The notes: generated from the letters alone by a model not told the origin. Shown: positions 1 through 9,415, counted from the stretch's first letter. The stretch is DNA of 64,000 bases from CAWGHZ01 sp963822575 (GCA_963822575.1 CAWGHZ010000007.1:744001-808000); one strand, 5' to 3'. Numbers and translations are program-made.

Positions 1-214
1 GCTGTGCGGGATCGAGATCGGCTGGGTCGTGCCGTCGCTGGAGATCAAGACGAGCTACATCGCCCCGGCGCGGCCCGGCGCGCTGTTCGGCGAGGGGCAC
101 GTCGTCCGCCGCGGCCGGACCATCGTGTTCATGGAGGGCCGCATCACCGGCCCGGACGGCGCCCTGATCGCCACCGGCTCCGCCACCGGCCAGCTGCGGC
201 AGCTGAATCGCTAG
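1..214 (+). CDS. PaaI-family hotdog-fold thioesterase, C-terminal part
   Basis: This is the C-terminal 70 or so residues of a protein whose start lies before the window. The reading frame opens at base 2 and ends with TAG at 212-214. The residues GEGHVVRRGRTIVFMEGRI, followed by a DGALIATGSATG stretch, match the end of PaaI/YdiI-type acyl-CoA thioesterases (hotdog fold). In these, the central beta strands read 'G.V.R.GR...F.E..I.D..G.L.A.....'. The family hydrolyses acyl- or phenylacetyl-CoA thioesters in the cytoplasm. The catalytic N-terminal helix is outside the window, so the substrate cannot be judged. It converges on the hydrolase gene at 211-1108, with a 4-base overlap of the stop codons. 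Confidence 0.75.
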   Translation, partial: LCGIEIGWVVPSLEIKTSYIAPARPGALFGEGHVVRRGRTIVFMEGRITGPDGALIATGSATGQLRQLNR

Positions 215-1108
215 GGCAGCCGGAACCGCGCGGTCGCGGTCAGCGGACCGTCGGCGGCGGCGCGGCCGGTCTCGACCATGTGCTCGAGATGAGCAAGGAC
301 CGAGCGCCCCGCCGCGCCGTGCATCGCGGCGGGAATGTGGCGGTACATCTCGGAAACCATCTCGGGGATGGTGGCGAGGCCCTTGGCGAGGCACGCCCCG
401 ATCTCCGTCTCGCGCGCGCGGCGGTGGCCGAGGAGCGCGCGGACGTAGCGCTGCGGCTCGTCGATCTCCGGCCCGTGCGCCGGGTAGTAGAGCCGGTCGT
501 CGCGCGCCAGGCACTTGTTCAGGCTCGCCAGGTATTCGCGCATGTTGCCGTCGGGTGGCGAGACGATGGTGGTGTTCCACCCCATCACGTGGTCGCCCGA
601 GAACAGCGCGCCGTCCTCGCGCAGCGCGAAGCAGTGATGGTTCGAGATATGGCCCGGCGTGTAGACCGCCTCGAGCGTCCAGCCCGGGCCCGCGACCGTC
701 TCGCCGTCGGCGATGACCCGGTCGGGGGCGAAATCGTACTGGATGGATTTCGGCGGGCTGGGCGCCTTCGGGCACCTTGCGCGGATGGGCGCCGACCACC
801 TCGCCGCCGACGGCCTCCTTCAGCATCGCGGCCGCGGGCGAGTGGTCCATATGGGTATGGGTGACGAGGATGTGCGAGACCGTCTCGTCCTTCAGGATAC
901 GGGCGAGCGCCGCAACGTGGTCGGGAAGCGCCGGGCCGGGGTCGATCACCGCGACCGTACCGTTTCCGACGATGAACGTATTGGTCCCGTTCTGGGTGAA
1001 GGGCGTCGGGTTTCGCGCGACCACGCGCCGGACGAGGGCCGAGACGCGCGCCGGCTCGTCATACGTGAACTCGAAATCCTTGCGGAACGGGATGGCGGGC
1101 GCGGACAT
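211..1108 (-). CDS. Metallo-beta-lactamase-fold hydrolase (frameshifted)
   Basis: The ATG at 1106-1108 has a good ribosome site (AGGGAG) 6 bases upstream. The N-terminal frame carries the metal-binding motif THTHMDH, and the downstream frame carries TPGHISNHH, SGDHVMGW and AHGPEI, all typical of glyoxalase II/MBL-fold hydrolases. The family binds two metal ions and hydrolyses thioesters or phosphodiesters. The two halves are in different frames. One extra base lies at GAAATC (730-735), and removing one A gives a continuous protein reading HPVRFAPDRVIADGE and a normal length of about 298 residues. The gene is therefore either a recent pseudogene or, more likely, a sequencing error at a GANTC site. 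It lies downstream of mrp on the same strand, separated by a palindromic repeat. Confidence 0.75.
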
Positions 1109-1143
1109 GGCGGCTCCCTGTGTCGGTGCGGTGCCACTCTATT

Positions 1144-1215
1144 CGTCATTGCGAGCGAAGCGAAGCAATCCAGCTATTTCTGGATTGCTTCGTCGCTGCG
1201 CTCCTCGCAATGACG
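1144..1215. repeat. REP-like palindromic repeat, copy 1
   Basis: A 72-base element with perfect 12-base ends, CGTCATTGCGAG and CTCGCAATGACG. Inside these, a second arm pair (GAAGCAATCCAG / CTGGATTGCTTC) flanks a short loop. A closely matching copy lies at 9460-9535. Such intergenic palindromes are common in alphaproteobacterial genomes and are mobilised or maintained as REP/MITE-like elements. This copy sits between mrp and the metallo-hydrolase gene, both on the minus strand, where it could act as an mRNA hairpin. Confidence 0.85.
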
Positions 1216-1224
1216 GTCGGAAAT

Positions 1225-2370
1225 TCAGCTCATCACGATGCGGGGCGCGGCACGGTGCTCGGCGCCGATTGCGGCGCGGATGGCGGCGGCGATCGCGCCA
1301 TAGGCCTTGGCGTGCGGCCCGTCGGGGTCGGCCTCGACGATGGGCTTGCCGGCGTCCGACGCCTCGCGGATCGCGATATCGAGCGGCACCTCGCCGAGGA
1401 ACGGCACGCCCATCTCAAGGGCCGCACGACGCGCGCCGCCATGGGTGAACACGTCGGTCCGCTCGCCGCAATGCGGGCAGACGAAGTAGCTCATGTTCTC
1501 GACGATGCCGAGCACCGGCACGTCGACCTTGCGGAACATGTTGAGCCCCTTGCGCGCGTCGATCAAAGCGAGGTCCTGCGGCGTCGACACGATCACCACA
1601 CCGGCGAGCGGCACGCGCTGCGCCATGGTGAGCTGCGCATCGCCGGTGCCGGGCGGCATGTCGACGATCATCACGTCGAGCGCGCCCCACGCCACCTCGC
1701 CCATGAGCTGCTGCAGCGCGCCCATCACCATCGGGCCGCGCCAGATCGTCGGCGTGTCGGGCGGCACCAGGAAGCCGATGGACATGCAGCGCACGCCGTA
1801 CTTGTCGATCGGCTCCAGCTTCTTGCCGTCGAGCGATTTCGGCTTTTCGGAAATGCCCATCAGCATGGGAAGCGACGGGCCGTAGATGTCGGCGTCGAGA
1901 ATGCCGACCTTGAGCCCCTGGCGGTGTAGCGCGAGCGCGAGGTTGACCGCTGTCGTCGACTTGCCGACGCCGCCCTTGCCCGACGCGACGGCGACGATGG
2001 CGCGCACCTCGGGCAGGATCGGGCCGGCGGCACCCTGCGGCGCGCCATGCCCGTGCCCGTGCCCGTGGCCCGCCGGCGCGGCCTGCGGCTGCGGGCGCGG
2101 CGGCGCCTGGGCGGGCCGGGGGTTGTGCGCGGTCAGCACGGCAGTGACCGAGACGATACCCGGCAGCTTCGCCACCGCTTCTTCCGCAGCCTTGCGCACC
2201 GGCTCCATCTTGGGGCCGCGCTGGGGGTCGACTTCGATCACGAATTGCACGTTGCCGGCGCGCACGGCGAGCCCCGAGATCATGCCGGCAGCGACGATGT
2301 CGCGGCCGCTGTCGGGGTCGAGAACGCTGCCCAGGGCCGCCAGAACGTCGCGCTCGTCGATCTCAGACAT
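1225..2370 (-). CDS. mrp: Mrp/ApbC iron-sulfur cluster carrier ATPase
   Basis: A 381-residue protein starting at an ATG with a GGGAGG site. Residues 1-80 form the MIP18/DUF59 domain. Residues 95-120 are a Pro/Ala linker with a run of His-Gly repeats (GHGHGHGHG at 101-109). Residues 125-360 are the P-loop ATPase domain, with the deviant Walker A motif GKGGVGKST at 131-139 and the CPHC pair (Cys298, Cys301) that bridges a shared 4Fe-4S cluster in the dimer. The family loads Fe-S clusters onto apo-enzymes in the cytosol. Length and domain order are normal. This window encodes several Fe-S enzymes, but Mrp is a housekeeping gene and need not be linked to them. Confidence 0.95.
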   Translation of the reverse strand: MSEIDERDVLAALGSVLDPDSGRDIVAAGMISGLAVRAGNVQFVIEVDPQRGPKMEPVRKAAEEAVAKLPGIVSVTAVLTAHNPRPAQAPPRPQPQAAPAGHGHGHGHGAPQGAAGPILPEVRAIVAVASGKGGVGKSTTAVNLALALHRQGLKVGILDADIYGPSLPMLMGISEKPKSLDGKKLEPIDKYGVRCMSIGFLVPPDTPTIWRGPMVMGALQQLMGEVAWGALDVMIVDMPPGTGDAQLTMAQRVPLAGVVIVSTPQDLALIDARKGLNMFRKVDVPVLGIVENMSYFVCPHCGERTDVFTHGGARRAALEMGVPFLGEVPLDIAIREASDAGKPIVEADPDGPHAKAYGAIAAAIRAAIGAEHRAAPRIVMS

Positions 2371-2550
2371 GCGGTAACCTCCCGAAATACCAGCGCTTTC
2401 CCATCCGCGGCAGAAGGCGCGGCGGGTGGCCGCGTTGCGCCCCCGGCCAAGGTGTCATATAAGGCCAGTGTATTTTCAAGCAAAGCCGCACCCGCGTGCG
2501 GATCGTTCCGGCGATCCGAAAGGCAGGGCGCGGCGGAGGGATGGCTCGCG

Positions 2551-3737
2551 ATGGCGTTGATGCAGCACGGCGGCGGCGGGGGCCCGTGGGCGGCGGCGGC
2601 GGCGGCCAGGGGCCGTGGAGCCGCGGCCCCGGCGGCGGACCGCAGCCGCCCGACTTCGAGGATCTGCTGCGCAGGGGCCAGGAAAAGTTCCGCCGCTACA
2701 TGCCGGGCGGACTCGGCGGCGGGCGCGGTATCCTTCTGCTGATCGTCGCCGCGATCGCGCTCTGGTTCGCGTCGGGCTTCTATCGCGTCCAGCCCGACGA
2801 GCAGGGTGTCGTGCTGCGGTTCGGCAAGTGGGTGCGCACGACGCCCCCGGGCCTCAATTACCACCTGCCGGCGCCGATCGAGACCGTGTTCACCCCGGCG
2901 GTGACGCGCATCAACCGCATCGAGATCGGCTACCGGTCGGGCGGCGACTATCGCGGCACGTCGAACCGCGGCGTGCCGGAGGAAAGCCTGATGCTGACCG
3001 GCGACCAGAACATCGTCGACGTCAACTACTCGGTGTTCTGGCGCATCAAGGACGCCGGCAAGTACCTGTTCAACATCCGCAACCCCGAGGCCACCGTGAA
3101 GATCGCCGCGGAAAGCGTGATGCGCGAGGTGATCGGACAGACACCCATCCAGGCCGCCTTCACCGAGGGCCGTCAGAAGATCGAGGAGCGCACGCTGGAG
3201 AAGCTGCAGAAGCTACTCGACAGCTACGGCGCGGGCATCGAAATCCGCCGCGTCCAGCTTCAGAAGGTCGATCCGCCGTCGCAGGTGATCGACGCCTTCA
3301 TCGACGTGCAGCGCGCCCGTCAGGACCAGGAGCGCCTCAAGAACGAGGCCGAGGCCTACCGCAATGACATCCTGCCGCGCGCCCGCGGCGACGCGCAGAA
3401 GATCTTGCAGGATGCCGAGGCCTACAAGGAGGCGGTGGTCAACCGGTCGCAGGGCGACGCCTCGCGTTTCCTCAACGTGCTGGCCGCCTACGATACCTCA
3501 AAGGAGGTAACCCAGCAGCGCCTCTATCTCGAAACGCTGGAGGAGGTGTTCCAGGGCATGCACAAGGTGATCATCGACGAAAAGGGAGGAAGCGGCGTGG
3601 TGCCCTACCTGCCGCTGAGCGCGCTGCGTCCCGGCAGTCCCGGCACTAGTGGCGTGGGCGGCCAGCCGACCGCGCCCCCGGCCAACGGAAACGGCGGCGG
3701 CGGCACGTCCTCCAGCCCGGCGGGAGGCGGCCGATGA
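2551..3737 (+). CDS. hflK: FtsH protease modulator HflK (N-terminal frameshift)
   Basis: HflK pairs with HflC to form the membrane cage around the FtsH protease. The protein has a Gly-rich N-terminal tail, one membrane segment (ILLLIVAAIALWFASGFY), the SPFH/band-7 domain and a Gly/Pro-rich C-terminal tail. The body is open from upstream of 2551 to the TGA at 3735. The expected N-terminus MALMQHGGGGGPW, followed by a Gly run, begins in another frame at ATG 2551. Restoring one G near 2586-2590 (TGGGC to TGGGGC) fuses it to GGGGGGQGPW. As written, the in-frame starts at 2496 or 2541 give an unlikely Arg-rich N-terminus. The gene overlaps hflC by 4 bases (ATGA). Confidence 0.9.
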
Positions 3738-4636
3738 ACCGCAGCCAGCTCGTCGCTCTGGGCATCGGCATCATCGTGCTCGGCATCGTCGCGTTCAGCT
3801 CGGTCTACACGGTCGACCAGCGTGAGCAGGCGCTGGTGCTGCAGTTCGGCGAGCCCAAGCGGGTCGTCAGCGAGCCCGGCCTCCAGTTCAAGTGGCCGTT
3901 CGTGCAGAACGTCATCTTCTACGACCACCGCGTGCTCGACCTGAACCCCGAGGTCGAGACGGTGATCCTGTCGGACCAGAAGCGGCTCGACGTGGACACC
4001 TATGCGCGCTACCGCATCACCGATCCGCTCAAGTTCTACCAGGCGGTCACCAACGAGCAGGCGTTCCGCGCGCGGCTCTCGAACGTCGTGAACTCGAGCC
4101 TGCGGCGCGTGCTCGGCAACGTCTCGCTCCTGACACTTCTGTCGTCGGACCGCGATGAGGTGATGGCCGACATCCGCAAGGAGGTCGCGGCCGAATCCCA
4201 GAACTTCGGCGTCACCCTGGTCGACGTGCGCATCCGCCGCGCCGACCTGCCCGAGCAGGCCTCGCAGGCGACCTACGCCCGCATGCGCTCCGAGCGCGAG
4301 CGCGAGGCGCGCCAGGCGCGCGCGCAGGGCTTCGAGCAGGCGCAGCAGATCCGCGCGACGGCCGACCGCGAGCGCACCGTGCTTTTGGCCGAGGCGCGCA
4401 AGCAGTCGGAGATCCTGCGCGGCGAGGGCGAAAACAAGGCGTTCAAGATCTATGCCGAGGCGGCCGGCAAGGACGCCAAATTCTACCGCTTCTACCGGTC
4501 GATGGAGGCCTACCGGAAGGCGCTGAACAACGACGACACCACGATGATCCTGACGCCGGATTCCGAGTTCTTCCGGTATTTCCGCGACCTGACCGGGACC
4601 GAGATGCCGGCGCCGGGCGCCCCTAAAGGCCATTGA
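3734..4636 (+). CDS. hflC: FtsH protease modulator HflC
   Basis: A 300-residue partner of HflK. It has an N-terminal membrane anchor (LVALGIGIIVLGIVAFSSVY), then an SPFH domain beginning YTVDQREQALVLQFGEPKR, a long Arg/Glu-rich helix (RMRSEREREARQARAQGFEQ) and the conserved ending with STDMILTPDSEFF-like residues (TTMILTPDSEFFRYF). The HflKC complex is anchored in the inner membrane and limits FtsH access to membrane substrates. The start is the ATG inside the hflK stop (ATGA overlap) with a GGGAGG site, which indicates translational coupling. Length is normal. Confidence 0.95.
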   Translation: MNRSQLVALGIGIIVLGIVAFSSVYTVDQREQALVLQFGEPKRVVSEPGLQFKWPFVQNVIFYDHRVLDLNPEVETVILSDQKRLDVDTYARYRITDPLKFYQAVTNEQAFRARLSNVVNSSLRRVLGNVSLLTLLSSDRDEVMADIRKEVAAESQNFGVTLVDVRIRRADLPEQASQATYARMRSEREREARQARAQGFEQAQQIRATADRERTVLLAEARKQSEILRGEGENKAFKIYAEAAGKDAKFYRFYRSMEAYRKALNNDDTTMILTPDSEFFRYFRDLTGTEMPAPGAPKGH

Positions 4637-4818
4637 ACGACTTCGCGACCGCCCTTGGGCTCGTCCTGGTGATCGAGGGCGTGCTCTATGCGCTCTTGCC
4701 GGAGACGCTGCCGCGCATGGCGGCCCGGCTCGGCGATTACCCGGCGTCGACGATCCGCCGCGCCGGCCTGGCCGCCGCTATCGTCGGCCTTGTCGTCGTG
4801 CGGCTGGTGCGGGGTTAG
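4633..4818 (+). CDS. DUF2065 small membrane protein
   Basis: A 61-residue protein read from a TTG start that overlaps the hflC stop codon. It has two hydrophobic stretches (residues 5-22 and 44-58) around a short polar loop, as in the DUF2065 family usually found right after hflC. Its function is unknown. The position suggests an accessory role with HflKC/FtsH. The start codon is chosen because of the 4-base overlap and because the protein then has the family's usual length of about 60 residues. Confidence 0.75.
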   Translation: MNDFATALGLVLVIEGVLYALLPETLPRMAARLGDYPASTIRRAGLAAAIVGLVVVRLVRG

Positions 4819-4822
4819 GCGC

Positions 4823-4860
4823 GCGTGCGGCGGCCTCTTGGCAGCGGGCTTGCCGCACGC
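4823..4860 (+). terminator. Possible hairpin terminator after hflKC operon
   Basis: A 9-base perfect stem, GCGTGCGGC (4823-4831) with GCCGCACGC (4852-4860), closes a 20-base loop just after the DUF2065 stop. A T-richer stretch (ACATTTGATACACATTTT) follows, but there is no clean U-tract. It could end hflKC transcription before degP or act as an mRNA-stabilising hairpin. Confidence 0.35.
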
Positions 4861-4947
4861 CACATTTGATACACATTTTCCCGGATAGGATCGACAGAAA
4901 CGCCGGCTCACGACAAGGTGCCGGCCCACCGTAAGGAGAGACTCGCC

Positions 4948-6438
4948 TTGGCACGCTCGTTCGCGATGGCGCGCGCCGCCGGCTGGGCCGGCCGTCGCGT
5001 CGTCCCCGTCGCCGCCCTGTGGGCGGTGTTCCTGTTCGCCGTGGCGGGGACCGCGGCCGCGCGCGGCGCGCCCGCGAGCTTCGCCGACCTGGCCGACCGG
5101 CTGGCGCCCGCCGTGGTCAACATCTCGACCACGCAGGTGATCCGCGGCCATCCGGGCCAGGAGTTCAAGCTGCCGCCCGGCTCGCCATTCGAGGAGTTCC
5201 GCCAGTTCTTCGAGAACCAGCGGCCGGACGCGCCGCCCAGGCGCGCCACCTCGCTCGGCTCGGGCTTCATCATCGACCCCGCCGGCTACGTGGTCACCAA
5301 CAACCACGTTATCGACGACGCGGACGAGATCACGGTGATCCTCTCCGACCAGACCGAGCTCAAGGCGACGCTCGTCGGGCGTGACGAGAAGACCGATCTC
5401 GCCCTCCTCAGGGTGAAAGCCAGCCGCCCGCTGCCTTACGTCAAGTGGGGCCAGTCTCAGAAGACCCGCGTCGGCGACTGGGTGCTCGCCATCGGCAACC
5501 CGTTCGGCCTCGGCGGCTCGGTGACCGCCGGCATCGTCTCGGCGCGCGGGCGGAACATCAACGCCGGCCCCTACGACGACTTCATCCAGACCGATGCCGC
5601 CATCAACCGGGGCAACTCGGGCGGGCCGATGTTCAACATGGACGGCGAGGTGATCGGCATCAACTCGGCCATCGTCTCCCCCTCCGGCGGCAGCGTCGGC
5701 ATCGGCTTCGCCGTGCCGTCCGAGCTCGCCCAGCCGGTGATCGAGCAGCTGCGCGAGTATCGCCGGGTGAAGCGCGGCTGGCTCGGCGTGCGCATCCAGA
5801 CCGTGACCGAGGAAATCGCCCAGGGGCTCGGCCTGCCGCGTGCCTCCGGCGCGCTGGTCGCCTCGGTGTCACAGGGCGGGCCGGCCGCCATGGGCGGCGT
5901 CGTCGCCGGCGACGTGATCCTCAAGTTCGGCGGGCGCGAGGTGGCCGACATGCACCATCTGCCGCGCATGGTGGCCGAGACCAAGGTCGGTGCCTCGGTG
6001 CCGGTCGAGGTGTGGCGCCGCGGCGCGCGCAAGGACGTCAAGGTCGTGCTCGGCGAACTTCCCGACGACGAGCAGAAGGTCGCGGCGCGCGAGGCGGCGC
6101 CGAAGCCCACCGCCACGGCCGGGTCCGCCGTCGCGGAGCTGGGCCTGTCGCTCGCCACGCCGACGCCGGCGCTGCGTGACAAGTTCAAGCTCCCGGAGGA
6201 CGTGGCCGGCGTCGTCGTCACCGAGGTCAAGCCGGGCAGCCCCGCCGACAACAAGCGGCTCCGCCCGGGCGACGTGATCGTCAAGATGGGCCCGAACCAG
6301 ACGGCGGTGAAAAGCCCCGCCGAGGTGCGCGCCCGTATCGCCGATGCGCGCAAGTCCAAGGCCCAGACCATCCTGGTGCTGGTCGAGACCGAGGGCAACC
6401 GCCGCTTCGTCGCCCTCAAGCTCGACCGCAAGGGGTAG
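4948..6438 (+). CDS. degP: DegP/HtrA-family periplasmic serine protease
   Basis: The TTG at 4948 follows an AAGGAGAG ribosome site by 7 bases, giving a 496-residue protein. An upstream in-frame GTG at 4918 lacks such a site. The order is: signal peptide (residues 18-38, cut near TAAARG), trypsin-like domain with His120 in TNNHVID, Asp150 in EKTDLALL and Ser224 in NRGNSGGPM, then two PDZ domains (about 270-360 and 395-490). The family degrades or refolds damaged envelope proteins in the periplasm. The gene follows hflKC, as is common in alphaproteobacteria, which groups envelope quality-control functions. All catalytic residues are present. Confidence 0.93.
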   Translation: MARSFAMARAAGWAGRRVVPVAALWAVFLFAVAGTAAARGAPASFADLADRLAPAVVNISTTQVIRGHPGQEFKLPPGSPFEEFRQFFENQRPDAPPRRATSLGSGFIIDPAGYVVTNNHVIDDADEITVILSDQTELKATLVGRDEKTDLALLRVKASRPLPYVKWGQSQKTRVGDWVLAIGNPFGLGGSVTAGIVSARGRNINAGPYDDFIQTDAAINRGNSGGPMFNMDGEVIGINSAIVSPSGGSVGIGFAVPSELAQPVIEQLREYRRVKRGWLGVRIQTVTEEIAQGLGLPRASGALVASVSQGGPAAMGGVVAGDVILKFGGREVADMHHLPRMVAETKVGASVPVEVWRRGARKDVKVVLGELPDDEQKVAAREAAPKPTATAGSAVAELGLSLATPTPALRDKFKLPEDVAGVVVTEVKPGSPADNKRLRPGDVIVKMGPNQTAVKSPAEVRARIADARKSKAQTILVLVETEGNRRFVALKLDRKG

Positions 6439-6533
6439 GGCGACGTCCATTCGGTGGGGTTTAGGGGCCGGTCCCCGACCGGCCCTGTACCTTGGCGCAC
6501 GCGAGATGGGCGGGTCGGAGATCCGCCACGACG

Positions 6534-7529
6534 GTGTCCCATGATTTCGCGACCGTCGTGACCTCCACCCCCGTCGTGATCGTCGCCGGGCCGACCGGCT
6601 CGGGCAAGTCGGCCCTCGCGCTCGCCATCGCCGAGCGCTGCCGCGGCACGGTCATCAATGCCGACTCCATGCAGGTCTATCGCGAGCTCGCGGTCCTTAC
6701 GGCACGTCCGGAGGCAGAGGCGCTGGCCCTAGCGCCGCACGCGCTCTACGGCGCAATCTCCGTCGCGGAGCGCTGCTCGGCCGGACGCTGGCGGGCGCTG
6801 GCGATGGAGGCCATCGCGACTGCCGATGCCGAGGGTCGGCTTCCGGTCATGGTCGGCGGCACGGGGCTCTATATCGAGGCGCTGATGCGGGGCCTCGCGC
6901 CGGTCCCGCCGATCCCGGAGGCGACGCGGCGCGCGGTGCACGACCGCATTGCGCGCGAGGGGACAGAGGCTGTTCATGCAGCGCTGGCCCTGCGCGACCC
7001 GGATTCGGCGCGCCGCATCCCGTCCACCGACGCCCAGCGGCTCGCCCGCGCCTGGGAGGTGCTGGAGGCGACCGGCCGGCCGCTCTCCGACTGGCAAAAG
7101 GCGGGGGAGGGGGACGCCGGGCTGCGCTTCTTCACTATCCTGATCGACCCGCCGCGCGAGGTCCTCTACGCCGCCTGCGATGCGCGCTACACGAGAATGA
7201 TCGCCCATGGCGCGGTGGACGAGGTGCGCCGGCTCGCCGCCCTCGGGCTCGATCCGGGCGTCCCGGCGATGAAGGCGCTGGGCGTGCGCGAGCTGCTGGC
7301 CTTTATCGAAGGCCGCACCACGTTGGCCCAGGCCTGTGCCGCCGGCCAGAAGGCGACACGAAACTACGCCAAGCGGCAAATGACGTGGTTCCGCAACCGA
7401 TTGTCGTCCGATCTTACGGTCGATTCTCTGGTCCCGCCGACGCCCGCGGCGGCGCTGGCCGCGGTCGACCGGTTTGTGGCAAGGGCGCGAAATTTTCGGA
7501 AAGCGTATCCCTTATATTCTTTCCGATAA
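6534..7529 (+). CDS. miaA: tRNA dimethylallyltransferase MiaA
   Basis: The enzyme transfers a dimethylallyl group to N6 of adenine 37 in tRNAs that read UNN codons. Features seen are the P-loop GPTGSGKS, the INADSMQVYREL motif with the catalytic Asp, the GGTGLY motif, the mid-protein helical insert, and the KRQMTWFRN motif near the C-terminus. The start is uncertain. TTG 6492, GTG 6534 and GTG 6558 are in frame, and none has a strong ribosome site. GTG 6534 gives 331 residues, and 6558 gives the more family-like N-terminus (TSTPVVIVAGPTG). The gene lies between degP and ilvB, a common alphaproteobacterial order. Confidence 0.93.
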   Translation: MSHDFATVVTSTPVVIVAGPTGSGKSALALAIAERCRGTVINADSMQVYRELAVLTARPEAEALALAPHALYGAISVAERCSAGRWRALAMEAIATADAEGRLPVMVGGTGLYIEALMRGLAPVPPIPEATRRAVHDRIAREGTEAVHAALALRDPDSARRIPSTDAQRLARAWEVLEATGRPLSDWQKAGEGDAGLRFFTILIDPPREVLYAACDARYTRMIAHGAVDEVRRLAALGLDPGVPAMKALGVRELLAFIEGRTTLAQACAAGQKATRNYAKRQMTWFRNRLSSDLTVDSLVPPTPAAALAAVDRFVARARNFRKAYPLYSFR

Positions 7530-7654
7530 TTAGCAGTTTTCGGTTGACCGGTTCCGCCCTTACGACTAGGTTACGCCCTCCTTGCGGGGCGGGAGGCGCG
7601 GAATCCTATGGGTTTCGGGCTCTCCGCCCCGCGCGAGCTTCCGGAGATCGTGCG

Positions 7655-9415
7655 ATGGCGGCCAAACCCATGAACGGATCGGAGATCGTGATCAAGGCGC
7701 TGGTGGAGCAGGGCGTCGAGGTCGTGTTCGGCTATCCGGGCGGTGCGGTCCTTCCGATCTACGACGCTCTGTTCCAGCAGAACCGGCTACGCCACGTGCT
7801 GGTGCGCCAGGAGCTGGGCGCCGCCCACATGGCGGAAGGCTATGCGCGCTCGACCGGCAGGGTGGGGGTGATCCTGGTCACTTCGGGACCGGGCGCGACC
7901 AACACGGTGACCGGCCTTACCGACGCGCTGATGGATTCGATCCCGATCGTGTGCCTCACGGGCCAGGTGCCGACCCACCTGATCGGCAACGACGCGTTCC
8001 AGGAGGCCGACACGACCGGCATCACCCGCGCCTGCACCAAGCACAATTACCTGGTGAAGGATATCGACGACCTGGCGCTCATCATGCACGAGGCGTTCCA
8101 CGTCGCGCGCTCGGGCCGGCCCGGCCCGGTGGTGATCGACCTGCCCAAGGACATCCTGCAGGGCACCGGCCCCTATCACGGGCCGGACGAGTTCGTGCCC
8201 AAGCGCTACAAGCCGAAGAAGAAGGGCGACCCACGGCGTATCGAGGAGGCGGTGGAGCTGATCGCCAACGCCAAGCGCCCGCTGTTCTATTGCGGCGGCG
8301 GGGTGATCAACTCGGGTCCGCGCGCCTCGAAGCTGCTGACCGAGTTCGTCCGCCTGACCGGCTACCCCATCACGCTCACGCTGATGGGGCTCGGCGCCTA
8401 TCCCGGCACCGACAAGCAGTATCTCGGGCTCGTCGGCATGCACGGCTCCTACGAATCGAACCTCGCGATGCACGGCTGCGACGTGATGATCAATATCGGC
8501 GCACGGTTCGACGACCGGGTGACAGGGAGGCTCTCGGCCTTCTCGCCCGGCTCCAAGAAGATCCATGTCGACATCGACCCGTCCTCGCTCAACAAGACCG
8601 TCAGGGTCGACGTGCCGATCGTGGGCGACTGCGCCTCGGTGCTCGCCGACATGATCAAGCTTTGGAAAGAGAAGAAGGCGAAGCCCGACCAGAAGGCGCT
8701 GAAGGCCTGGTGGGCCGAGATCGCCCGCTGGCAGCGGCGCAATTGCTTCGCCTACGACACATCGTCGAAGATGATCAAGCCGCAGCAGGCGATCGAGCGG
8801 CTCTACACCGCGACACGCGGCAAGGACGTCTACATCACCACCGAGGTCGGCCAGCACCAGATGTGGGCGGCGCAGCTCTTCAAGTTCGACAAGCCCAACC
8901 ACTGGATGACGTCGGGCGGGCTCGGCACGATGGGCTACGGCATGCCGGCCGCGATCGGCGTCCAGGTGGCGCACCCCGACGCGCTGGTCATCGACATTGC
9001 CGGCGAAGCGTCCTTCATGATGAACATCCAGGAGATGTCGACGGCCGCCCAGTACCGCCTGCCCATCAAGGTGTTCATCGTGAACAACCAGTACATGGGC
9101 ATGATCCGCCAGTGGCAGGAGCTGCTGCACGGCTCCCGCTACTCGGAATGCTACATGGATTCGCTGCCGGACTTCGTGAAGCTCGCCGAATCGTTCGGCG
9201 CGGTGGGTTTGCGCGCCGAGCGGCCGGACCAGCTCGACGACGTGATCGCCCAGATGCTCGCCGCCGACAAGGCTGTCATCGCCGACATCCGTGTCGACCC
9301 GACAGAGAACTGCTTCCCGATGATCCCGTCGGGCGCGGCGCACAACGAGATCCTGCTCGGCCCCGAGGACCAGGCCGCCAAGCCGATCTCCGAGGAAGGC
9401 ATGGTGCTGGTTTAG
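7655..9415 (+). CDS. ilvB: Acetolactate synthase large subunit
   Basis: A 586-residue ThDP/FAD enzyme that condenses two pyruvates, or pyruvate with 2-oxobutyrate, in valine, leucine and isoleucine synthesis. The ATG at 7655 is preceded by GGAG at 7-8 bases. The frame is open further upstream, but that part is not family-like. Residues near the start read VFGYPGGAVLPIYD, with the catalytic Glu in RQELGAAHMAEGYAR. The C-terminal ThDP motif reads IAGEASFMMNIQE, then NNQYMG. A Glu occupies the place of the usual Asp in the GDG/GDA motif, and other sequences show this may be a lineage variant. It is followed by the small subunit gene ilvH after a repeat-containing gap. Confidence 0.95.
   Translation: MAAKPMNGSEIVIKALVEQGVEVVFGYPGGAVLPIYDALFQQNRLRHVLVRQELGAAHMAEGYARSTGRVGVILVTSGPGATNTVTGLTDALMDSIPIVCLTGQVPTHLIGNDAFQEADTTGITRACTKHNYLVKDIDDLALIMHEAFHVARSGRPGPVVIDLPKDILQGTGPYHGPDEFVPKRYKPKKKGDPRRIEEAVELIANAKRPLFYCGGGVINSGPRASKLLTEFVRLTGYPITLTLMGLGAYPGTDKQYLGLVGMHGSYESNLAMHGCDVMINIGARFDDRVTGRLSAFSPGSKKIHVDIDPSSLNKTVRVDVPIVGDCASVLADMIKLWKEKKAKPDQKALKAWWAEIARWQRRNCFAYDTSSKMIKPQQAIERLYTATRGKDVYITTEVGQHQMWAAQLFKFDKPNHWMTSGGLGTMGYGMPAAIGVQVAHPDALVIDIAGEASFMMNIQEMSTAAQYRLPIKVFIVNNQYMGMIRQWQELLHGSRYSECYMDSLPDFVKLAESFGAVGLRAERPDQLDDVIAQMLAADKAVIADIRVDPTENCFPMIPSGAAHNEILLGPEDQAAKPISEEGMVLV

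Noticed and set aside
7530..7654. Possible attenuator or leader peptide before ilvB
   Set aside because: I looked for a short leader rich in Val, Leu or Ile codons plus a terminator hairpin. The stems (CGCCCTCC and GGGAGGCG) pair poorly and no leader peptide stands out.
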